Made by a program: the position numbers and the translations under genes
The notes under the pieces: generated by a model
Databases searched by the model: none
Seen by the model: the letters and a program-made list of their open reading frames with translations, nothing else
What the model was told of the DNA's origin: nothing
Shown here: positions 1 through 5,361 of the stretch, one piece after another
Layout: every line of letters starts with the position of its first letter
Position numbering within the stretch: position 1 is the stretch's first letter
NCBI GenBank assembly: GCA_937906765.1
Contig: CALCUV010000264.1
Location: 1-5,361, forward strand
DNA: 5,361 bases
Reading direction: 5' to 3'
Origin: an uncultured Prevotella sp.
GTDB taxonomy: Bacteria; Bacteroidota; Bacteroidia; Bacteroidales; Bacteroidaceae

Positions 1-576
1 GGGGTCGAGAGCTTGTGTTTCGTAAACTTCTATTCCTTCGTCAAGAACTGTCTCTACGTCATATTTATCCTTGAACCCATTCTGATATGTACAGAAACGA
101 TTGATGTAAACAGGATGTTCTGCACCCGAATTACCAGCATCACCCTTCTGAAGAATCTTCAAGAGGTGACGTGTTTCGCCAACGGTTGTATAGTAATCCC
201 ATACGTCAATAGGCATATTCAACATCTGAGGATTCTTAGCATCTGCACCATAGTCATAACGGAATTCGTTACAGTGCATCACCATCTTACCAGGAGCTAA
301 TTGACCATGGATGAAGTGATATTGCACAAACTTATAAAGTGCATTGTTAGGATCCTTCAAATTGTCATCTGCTACACCATAAGCAGTTACAATTTCAGGA
401 ATCTGCTTAACTGCCTCAAGCACTTCGTCCCAGTTAAGGATGTTGCCGTCTTCGTCCAAGTCAAGTGCGGGTACGCCCTTGCTGTGATAGATGGAGTCAG
501 TTTCAACAAAACCAGTGAACTTGATGTAACGCTTCAAGGGAATTGATGCATCACCTACGCCAGGGATGTTGATCGT
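1..576 (-). pseudogene. 3' part of frameshifted FAS1-domain lipoprotein gene (second FAS1 domain, partial at window edge)
   Basis: This stretch is open for 192 codons in a different frame from the 551-1390 reading and runs off the window at base 1. It has no plausible start: its upstream limit is a TAG at 579-577, and its first Met lies deep inside a conserved-looking segment. It reads as the direct continuation of the upstream lipoprotein. It begins NIPGVGDASIPLKRYIKFTGF, followed by VETDSIY, then KFVQYHFIHGQLAPGK, which resembles the late FAS1 'YHvvxGxy' segment. Next comes DVWDYYTTVGETRHLLKILQKG, a pattern I recall from Bacteroidales fasciclin proteins that accompany SusCD. An EF-hand-like acidic loop (DLDEDGNILNWD) is encoded at 462-427. 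The total absence of stops suggests the shift is recent, or is an assembly or sequencing error. It should be read together with the 551-1390 entry as one gene. Confidence 0.8.
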
Positions 577-1390
577 CTAAATACCCAACCAGTTTAGCCC
601 GCACCAGTTCATATTCCGCATCACGTTCATCAAGAAGGAGCAAAGAAATGCCCGTTTCTTGAAGCAAGCGTGACATAATCTTCATGTTGCTTGCATTCTG
701 AATAACTTCAGGAACGCGGTCGGCAGTAGGAGCGATAACTTCACTAACCACGTGGAGCATACCGTTAGACGCTTCACGGTCAGCAATCATAACGCATGAC
801 GCACGGTCAATCTTGTGATAAATGGGATAATACGTGTAAACAGTGTCACCATCAACCATTTCAGGCATGTTGGTAAGTTCATCATACTTCACACGTTTTA
901 CAGTATCATCAATTTCTTCACAAGTCAACAGACGGTCAAAGAGATTGGACAAGTTAAACGTTGCACTGATGGGGAACTGTGTTGATTCATAAGCGTCTTG
1001 GTCGCCATTGTCAATCACACAACTATAAGCCACCAACTGTGCCTGTTCGTCAGTGAGTTCGTTAATGTCATTTACCTTAAGTTTCTTGAGATAATTCTCA
1101 ATGGCAACATTATCGGGAACGAAAGCGGTGTAATTACCGCGCGCAGAAAGTACACTGTAGATAGAAGAACCATCGGCCTTACCAAGACGTACGCGCTTAA
1201 AAAGGTCACGAGCGAGCGAGAGGTTCTTGTCTTCATCAAGAATGTCGGCAAGTGTCTGCTCCTTCTTAATCGCAAAGTTTGAGGAGTCGATTTCTTCTTC
1301 ACAACTACTGATTGTGAATGTTGCAGTAGCACAAAAGGCCATAAGTGCAACCTTCACAAGGTTTTTGTTTAAGAAAAAAGATGTATTCAT
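551..1390 (-). CDS. FAS1 (fasciclin)-domain lipoprotein, 5' part; truncated by a frameshift
   Basis: This is probably a surface-exposed lipoprotein accessory to the upstream SusCD pair. FAS1 domains generally act in adhesion or ligand binding; the specific role here is unknown. I start it at ATG 1390. A TTG at 1405, five codons upstream, is possible but less likely. Residues 1-30 form a lipoprotein signal: a basic start (KNLVK), a hydrophobic stretch (VALMAFCATATFTI), then lipobox I-S-S-C with Cys30 followed by EEE, as in exported Bacteroidota lipoproteins. The first FAS1 domain spans about residues 45-225. It has the early motif NYTAFVPDNVAI (86-97) and the late motif NGMLHVVSEVIAP (209-221). 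A second FAS1 domain begins near NMKIMSRLLQETGI. After LVGYLDD the frame is lost, and reading ends QHPWRR-stop at 553-551. The continuation lies in another frame at 576-1. It sits 146 bases downstream of the SusD gene. The truncated product would keep its signal and first FAS1 domain. Confidence 0.85.
   Translation of the reverse strand: MNTSFFLNKNLVKVALMAFCATATFTISSCEEEIDSSNFAIKKEQTLADILDEDKNLSLARDLFKRVRLGKADGSSIYSVLSARGNYTAFVPDNVAIENYLKKLKVNDINELTDEQAQLVAYSCVIDNGDQDAYESTQFPISATFNLSNLFDRLLTCEEIDDTVKRVKYDELTNMPEMVDGDTVYTYYPIYHKIDRASCVMIADREASNGMLHVVSEVIAPTADRVPEVIQNASNMKIMSRLLQETGISLLLLDERDAEYELVRAKLVGYLDDQHPWRR
554..576 (-). other. Frameshift site within the FAS1 lipoprotein gene
   Basis: The upstream frame ends at TGA 553-551, and the downstream frame opens only after TAG 579-577, so the shift must fall in this interval. 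On the minus strand the bases are GACGATCAACATCCCTGG. Reading GAC GAT, skipping C, then AAC ATC CCT GGC restores LDD-NIPGVGD. The net effect equals one extra base or two missing bases. Loss of AT from an original GATATCAAC would give LDD-I-NIPGVGD, but this is only one possible history. The longest homopolymer here is CCC, so this is not a typical homopolymer error site. Confidence 0.75.
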
Positions 1391-1536
1391 AATCTTAATT
1401 TTCAAGCGTTTGTGAGGGTAATACGGTAAGTCAAAACAATGTCTATTAAAATTGAAACAATATTACAAAGAATTTGGATTTTATGTAATAATGTAACCAT
1501 TCTTATTGGTTTAATTTACCGTATTCCCATTTCAGT
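1391..1536 (-). promoter_or_regulatory. Structured AT-rich gap between the SusD and FAS1 genes
   Basis: This 146-base spacer holds no credible gene. It is AT-rich and contains several inverted repeats: the framing pair at 1416-1429/1516-1528, TATTAC/GTAATA at 1461-1466/1485-1490, and AACCA/TGGTT at 1495-1499/1507-1511 with a 7-base loop. The last lies just after the susD stop, but no T-tract follows it on the minus strand, so it is not a convincing intrinsic terminator. I found no good Bacteroidota promoter pair (TTTG with TAnnTTTG at 19-21 bases). TTGTTTTG at 1439-1432 is a one-mismatch -7-like box without a -33 partner. The FAS1 start at 1390 is preceded by the A-rich GAAAATTAAGATT and has no Shine-Dalgarno, as is usual in this phylum. 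The gap could be a 5' leader or a processing region; its function is unproven. Confidence 0.45.
1416..1528. repeat. Inverted repeat framing the susD-FAS1 intergenic region
   Basis: On the plus strand GGGTAATACGGTAA (1416-1429) faces TTACCGTATTCCC (1516-1528). The arms AATACGGTAA (1420-1429) and TTACCGTATT (1516-1525) match perfectly over 10 bp. They extend to GGG/CCC with one bulged T. The arms are 86 bases apart. One lies 8 bases past the susD stop and the other about 25 bases before the FAS1 ATG. They could pair in RNA as the base of a long stem, or be two regulator half-sites. I see no flanking direct repeat that would indicate a mobile element. Confidence 0.6.
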
Positions 1537-3402
1537 TTACTTACTGTAACGTTCCCAAACAGGATTTTGCACTAAAGCACCACCATTCTCAACACCTGCA
1601 ATCTTCATTTCTTCAGCGTAAATAGGATTATACATTGAATAGAGTTGCTTCAAGCGATTCTTTACAATGTTTGTTGCAGCCATGTGAGAAGACAACACGT
1701 TTGCTGTTGAGTTTTCATATTCTGCCTGACGAACGAGGTCATACCAGCGCTTGCCTTCACCAACGAATTCACGCTGACGTTCGTTATAGATAAGTGTGAG
1801 AAGCGTTGCACCTGACTGACCTAAGGGGTAGTTTACAGTAAGACGCTGACTCATATTATCTACAGTTTCGCCTTCATCAGGATTCTTAAGTGTGGGGTTG
1901 CTACGCTTGAACAAAGCGTTAACAAGGTCATAACCTTCCATCACGAGAAGTTGCTTAGCATCTGTAACGTCAGAACGATTAGTAGCACCGTCAGAATTAG
2001 CATCTGAATTAGCAATTGTTACGCCTGAATGTAAGCGAGCAATAGCTTCTGCCTTAATCAACATGATGTCTGAAGCGCGATATACGGGCCAGTTTGCATC
2101 CATATCTGCACTCTTGCGGTACTGATATTCTGCACCCTCAGTCATGTCTTCACGGTTATTATACATGATGTCACGTGCCACATTCTTTACAACAGGATAT
2201 GCACCTGTATTGTTATCGGGATCATACATGATTGAAGAAAGGAGACGGTTGTCTGCCTTACCAAAACCCTTTTCAGATTCATAAGATGAAAGACCTGAAA
2301 TCAAGATATTACCTGCAACGAGGGGACCTGTTGACAATGTAGTTCCGTAAGAAGAGAGGTAATTACCAATAGTGCTGGTCTTATTATTCGTACCGTCAAA
2401 TTGCAATTCAAACACTGACTCATAAGTGGCATTCTTCACACCAAAGATGGTAGAGTTAACCACGTCTGTCATGCTGTAGTTTTCAGGAACGGTGAGCCAA
2501 TCAATGGTGAGGTGATCCTTCTTCACTGTTGAAGTAGTGGGATTCTCAGCCTGATCTTCATCATATTCTTTCTGAATATCGTCCAAAACATAGTCAGCAT
2601 GTTCAATCGCCTTATTCAAGCAGTGAGTGATTTGGTTGCTTGCATCAGCAATACTGTCACCCTTTGCATTTGAAGAACGGAGCAAGCAACTGCGCCACAA
2701 GTACATATCTGCCATGAGCGCGTGGATGCTACGCTTACCGAAGCGTCCCTTATTGTTCGTCACAGAACCATAGTTTTCAGCAGCCTTATCTACAGTTGCT
2801 TCCAATTCTACGAGAAGTGAGTCGAGAATTACAACACCCTTAGTCTGGGGAGTGTTTGCACGCTTTGCTTCTGCGTCAGTTGAGATAGATTCAACAACGA
2901 AAGGCACATCACGATATGCGCGAACAAGGTGGAAATAATAGAGTGAGCGGAGCGCAAGCATTTCAGCCTTAAGGGGATTCCAGTCAGACTGAGAGAAACT
3001 GGGGTCACGACCGTCAGCAACCATCTTCTCACCATATTCTAATACCTTATTACAATAGTTAATACCTGTATAGAATTCAGCCCAGTCAAACATGCCTTCA
3101 GTGGGTTGCAACACCCCTTCCTGTAAGTACATAATATCTGTGCGACTCAAGTTGTTGAGCTTCAAGTTGTCTGAACGAACCTCACCCCACAAGAACATGC
3201 GGTCGATTACGCCTCCGGAAATCATCTTGGCATACGCCGCTGCACGCACGTTATCCAAGTCATTCTTGTCATTCCAGAAGTCTTCTTCTGTAATTTGGTC
3301 TGTAGGCAACACGGTGAGATAGTCATCACATGACGTAATCCCCGCTGTCAACATCAAACCTCCGGCAAGAAAAAGTTTTGAGAAAATATTTGTAATTTTC
3401 AT
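1537..3402 (-). CDS. SusD/RagB-family nutrient-uptake outer-membrane lipoprotein
   Basis: This is a substrate-binding lipoprotein that caps a SusC transporter and captures ligand at the cell surface. It has 621 residues, slightly long for the family. I chose ATG 3402 over the in-frame GTG at 3444: the ATG gives a proper signal peptide, while the earlier start adds 14 residues and overlaps the intergenic hairpin. The lipoprotein signal is residues 1-25 with lipobox I-T-S-C (Cys25), followed by DDYLTVLPTDQITEEDFW, a classic SusD mature start. Other family signatures are YTGINYCNKVLEYG (111-124), AEMLALRSLYYFHLVRAYRDVPFV (146-169, the helical AE..ALR..YYF..VR..DVP motif), HALMADMYLWRS (227-238) and ESVFELQFD (328-336). 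The C-terminal domain has YRASDIMLIKAEAIA (441-455) and IYNERQREFVGEGKRWYDLVR (538-558). An acidic loop DANSDGATNRSD (467-478) resembles a dockerin calcium loop. It lies 74 bases downstream of the SusC gene and is very probably cotranscribed. The substrate is not evident. Confidence 0.97.
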   Translation of the reverse strand: MKITNIFSKLFLAGGLMLTAGITSCDDYLTVLPTDQITEEDFWNDKNDLDNVRAAAYAKMISGGVIDRMFLWGEVRSDNLKLNNLSRTDIMYLQEGVLQPTEGMFDWAEFYTGINYCNKVLEYGEKMVADGRDPSFSQSDWNPLKAEMLALRSLYYFHLVRAYRDVPFVVESISTDAEAKRANTPQTKGVVILDSLLVELEATVDKAAENYGSVTNNKGRFGKRSIHALMADMYLWRSCLLRSSNAKGDSIADASNQITHCLNKAIEHADYVLDDIQKEYDEDQAENPTTSTVKKDHLTIDWLTVPENYSMTDVVNSTIFGVKNATYESVFELQFDGTNNKTSTIGNYLSSYGTTLSTGPLVAGNILISGLSSYESEKGFGKADNRLLSSIMYDPDNNTGAYPVVKNVARDIMYNNREDMTEGAEYQYRKSADMDANWPVYRASDIMLIKAEAIARLHSGVTIANSDANSDGATNRSDVTDAKQLLVMEGYDLVNALFKRSNPTLKNPDEGETVDNMSQRLTVNYPLGQSGATLLTLIYNERQREFVGEGKRWYDLVRQAEYENSTANVLSSHMAATNIVKNRLKQLYSMYNPIYAEEMKIAGVENGGALVQNPVWERYSK

Positions 3403-3430
3403 TGTAGTATAAGTTAATTGTGAAAGTCTG

Positions 3431-3460
3431 CGGTAGCAACCCACAAGGGGTTGCCCACCG
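3431..3460 (-). other. Intergenic RNA hairpin between susC and susD
   Basis: The plus strand shows CGGT-A-GCAACCC-ACAAG-GGGTTGC-CC-ACCG across exactly 30 bases. GCAACCC (3436-3442) pairs with GGGTTGC (3448-3454) over 7 bp around a 5-base loop. CGGT (3431-3434) pairs with ACCG (3457-3460) beyond a small internal loop (A against CC). No T-tract follows on the minus strand, so a standard terminator is unlikely. A processing, stabilising or attenuating element that sets the susC:susD ratio is the more plausible role (inference). Confidence 0.6.
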
Positions 3461-3473
3461 TTAAACTTTTAAC
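3460..3473. repeat. 14-bp palindrome 3 bases after the susC stop
   Basis: On the plus strand this reads GTTAAACTTTTAAC: arms GTTAAA (3460-3465) and TTTAAC read on opposite strands around a 2-base centre. In RNA it would form a weak, A/U-rich 5-bp stem with a 4-base loop directly before the stronger hairpin at 3431-3460. It may be a minor RNA element or chance in AT-rich sequence. Confidence 0.35.
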
Positions 3474-3476
3474 TTT

Positions 3477-5361
3477 TTAGAAACCAAAGTTCAAGCTGAA
3501 TGTGAATGAGCGTGAACGGGGAGTCTGAGAATTGTCAACACAAGGATTCCAACCATTTGCAGAGTGTTCAGGGTCTGTACCTGAATACTTTGTCCAGAAT
3601 ATAAGGTTGTTACCTGAAGCTGCAATATTCAACTGACTCAAACCAAACTTCTTCAACTTAGCAGGATCAACACTGTAAGAAATCTGCATATACTGGAAGC
3701 GGAGGAAGTCACCAGGTTCTACGTAACGGTCACTTACCAATGCATTGTAAGAAGTACCTGCAGAAGCGTTCATCGCACGAGGAATGTCAGTTACGTCACC
3801 ATTCTTACGCCAGCGGTGAGCAACAGAAGCACACTGGTTCTTGTTTGTACGCATGTCTTCAGCATAGAGACGTGCCATGTTCAAAATCTTGTTACCGATA
3901 CGGAAGTTGAAGTTTGTCTTCAAGCGCCAACGACCATAAGTGAAGTCAATACCGAAACCACCATTGATGTCGGGGTTAGAACCACCGAGGTAAACAATAT
4001 CAAGTTCGTCAATATTACCGTCATGGTTAATATCTTCGTAAATCACGTCACCACCCTGGAACTGATAGTTTCTACCACCATAGTTGAAGTAGATGGGGAG
4101 AGGATTACCACGCTTGTCGTAAATAACATTACCTTCAGCATCGCGAGCGATAGGAGCGGTCTTACCTGTTGCAGCTGCAGTATTTACGTTACCCTTAGCA
4201 TCGTAGTATTCGTTCTTTGACTGATCAAGGAAGTAACCATTGTGGTCATAGTCATAAGCGTAAACACCCTTATAACGGAAACCGTAGATACCACCGAGAG
4301 CGTGACCAATCTGTACGCGCTTTACGTAAGTATGGTTGTTATAATTGTAGTCAGCGTTAGCTGCAGCCAACACGTTAGCATCCATTTCTGTGATTGTGTT
4401 CACGTTCTGTGCGAAGTTCACACGGAAGTTCATGTGGAACTTACCTACCTTAAACACGTCCTTAGTGTTGATGTACAATTCCCAACCTTCATTTTCCATT
4501 GAACCTACGTTAGCAGAGCTCAAGTTGCTGAAACCTGTAGAAGAGGGAATGCGAACACCGTAGTTCAAAAGGTCTGTAGTCTTCTTCTTATAAGCATTGA
4601 AGTCCAACTTGAAGAGACCGTCAAAGAGGTGTAAGTCAGTACCAATGTTCCAAGACTGTGTCTTTTCCCAACGGATTTCTGTCAAACGGAGGTTTGTAGG
4701 AGCAATACCCTGAACACCGTTATAAGAACCTGAAGCACCATACTTGTTATAGATAAGACCTTCACCGAAGCTACAGTTACCTACGATACCCCAACCTGGA
4801 CGGAATGAAAGCATGCTGATAACACCACGGAGAGGTTCAAAGAATCGTTCGTCAGAGATATTCCAACGTGCAGAAACACCAGGGAAGAAGCCCCACTTGT
4901 TACCAGAACCGAACTTTGTAGAACCGTCGGCACGGAGGGTAGCACTCAATGAATACTTAGAACCGAATGAGTAGTGCAAACTAGCAATACCAGACATTGT
5001 GTGTCCCTTCCAAGTACCAGAAGAAGAACCTGTGAGATAACCAGGAACTGTGGGGTCAGTAATACCGCCACTAATACCTGATGAAGAAAGATTCTGGTTA
5101 GAACCTTCACTTGAACCCATTTCACCACGAAGCATCAACTGGAATGAATGTCTATCATCGTAGAAGAAAGGCTTGAATACCAAAGAGTGACGAGTTGTGA
5201 AGCTAAAGTTCTTAGAGTCACTGTTTGAAGTCTTGTCAATACCACTGCTCCAGTTTTCAGAAGTCAAAGTGTGGGGATAATAAGAGTTATCTGTCTGCGT
5301 ATTTGCATTCATGTGTACTTCACCAGTATAGTCCAACTGAGTAGACTCATCATCCTTACCC
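3477..5361 (-). CDS. SusC/RagA-family TonB-dependent outer-membrane transporter, C-terminal part (5' end outside window)
   Basis: This is an outer-membrane beta-barrel that imports bulky nutrients (glycans or peptides) using TonB/ExbBD energy with its SusD partner. About 627 residues of barrel are present; full family members run about 1000-1100, so the signal peptide, carboxypeptidase-like domain, TonB box and plug lie beyond base 5361. The frame stays open to the edge, and the TTG at 5336 is internal, not a start. Fragment numbering from the window edge: LSATLRADGSTKFG...KWGFFPGVSARW (about 138-166) is the SusC hallmark. Next are LSFRPGWGIVGN (184-195), APTNLRLTEIRWEKTQSWNIG (about 220-240), the strand GLFKLDFNAYKKKTTDLL and the loop GDVIYEDINHDGNIDELDIVYLGGSNP. 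It ends SRSFTFSLNFGF, with a terminal aromatic residue typical of BAM-inserted barrels. The stop is TAA 3479-3477. An extracellular insertion at about 368-435 is rich in Gly, Asn and Tyr. It is first in the operon here, with SusD following after 74 bases. Confidence 0.96.
   Translation of the reverse strand, partial: GKDDESTQLDYTGEVHMNANTQTDNSYYPHTLTSENWSSGIDKTSNSDSKNFSFTTRHSLVFKPFFYDDRHSFQLMLRGEMGSSEGSNQNLSSSGISGGITDPTVPGYLTGSSSGTWKGHTMSGIASLHYSFGSKYSLSATLRADGSTKFGSGNKWGFFPGVSARWNISDERFFEPLRGVISMLSFRPGWGIVGNCSFGEGLIYNKYGASGSYNGVQGIAPTNLRLTEIRWEKTQSWNIGTDLHLFDGLFKLDFNAYKKKTTDLLNYGVRIPSSTGFSNLSSANVGSMENEGWELYINTKDVFKVGKFHMNFRVNFAQNVNTITEMDANVLAAANADYNYNNHTYVKRVQIGHALGGIYGFRYKGVYAYDYDHNGYFLDQSKNEYYDAKGNVNTAAATGKTAPIARDAEGNVIYDKRGNPLPIYFNYGGRNYQFQGGDVIYEDINHDGNIDELDIVYLGGSNPDINGGFGIDFTYGRWRLKTNFNFRIGNKILNMARLYAEDMRTNKNQCASVAHRWRKNGDVTDIPRAMNASAGTSYNALVSDRYVEPGDFLRFQYMQISYSVDPAKLKKFGLSQLNIAASGNNLIFWTKYSGTDPEHSANGWNPCVDNSQTPRSRSFTFSLNFGF

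Larger units (their letters stand above)
3403..3476 (-). promoter_or_regulatory. susC-susD intergenic spacer
   Basis: The 74-base spacer separates the SusC stop (3479-3477) from the SusD ATG (3402). It contains a palindrome (3460-3473) and a strong hairpin (3431-3460), then an A/T-rich stretch (CACAATTAACTTATACTACA) immediately before the ATG. That stretch fits the Shine-Dalgarno-independent starts of Bacteroidota. I see no -33/-7 promoter pair, so read-through from susC is the simplest reading. Confidence 0.5.

Noticed and set aside
13..546. Two adjacent plus-strand open frames (95 and 81 codons)
   Set aside because: They lie opposite the 3' part of the FAS1 gene, have no recognisable domain and are Cys/Ile/Val-rich, as expected of an antisense reading of a real gene.
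1391..1405. TTG start of the FAS1 gene at 1405
   Set aside because: ATG at 1390 gives a normal lipoprotein signal peptide, with A-rich sequence directly upstream. The extra MKIKI adds nothing needed.
1432..1439. Possible Bacteroidota -7 box TTGTTTTG before the FAS1 gene
   Set aside because: It has one mismatch to TAnnTTTG and no TTTG at the required 19-21 base spacing, so it is not supported as a promoter.
1495..1511. Hairpin after susD as an intrinsic terminator
   Set aside because: The stem is only 5 bp (AACCA/TGGTT) and no T-run follows on the minus strand.
1416..1528. A MITE-like mobile element bounded by the inverted repeat
   Set aside because: There is no direct target-site duplication at the borders, and only one copy is visible in the window.
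3403..3444. GTG start of the SusD gene at 3444
   Set aside because: It would place 14 residues (GCYRRLSQ...) before a good signal peptide and put the intergenic hairpin partly inside coding sequence. ATG 3402 is clearly better.
3816..4502. Plus-strand open frames of 134 and 86 codons opposite susC
   Set aside because: They are Thr/Val-rich low-complexity readings antisense to well-supported SusC barrel sequence, with no start context or family match.
1..5361. CRISPR array, tRNA or rRNA
   Set aside because: No periodic repeats with spacers, no cloverleaf-like segment and no rRNA-like sequence were seen on either strand.

Overview
The window looks like a piece of a Bacteroidota (order Bacteroidales) chromosome. 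A Prevotella/Bacteroides-type host is my inference; I cannot name a genus. The evidence is a SusC-type TonB-dependent transporter followed by a SusD-type lipoprotein. In addition, the lipoproteins have short lipoboxes followed by acidic residues, and the starts are preceded by A/T-rich sequence with no Shine-Dalgarno motif. By eye the base composition is in the mid-40s % GC (not counted).

All genes lie on the minus strand, so transcription runs from high to low coordinates. Region by region: 5361-3477 is the C-terminal ~627 residues of a SusC/RagA outer-membrane transporter, whose N-terminus lies beyond the window. 3476-3403 is a 74-base gap with a 7-bp + 4-bp hairpin and a short palindrome just after the susC stop. 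3402-1537 is a complete 621-residue SusD/RagB lipoprotein. 1536-1391 is a 146-base AT-rich gap framed by a 10-bp inverted repeat. 1390-1 is a fasciclin (FAS1)-domain lipoprotein gene. It is broken by a frameshift between about 576 and 554 and then stays open in the new frame to the window edge.

The three genes form an apparent operon for a surface nutrient-uptake complex. SusC is the energised outer-membrane pore, SusD is the substrate-binding lid, and the FAS1 lipoprotein is probably an accessory surface protein that binds ligand or mediates adhesion. No glycosidase, peptidase, regulator or sigma/anti-sigma pair is inside the window, so the substrate cannot be assigned.

The most notable observations are the FAS1 frameshift, the structured intergenic elements, and EF-hand/dockerin-like acidic loops in all three proteins. 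I see no evidence of a wholly new type of system; this is a recognisable SusCD locus with a few unusual details.
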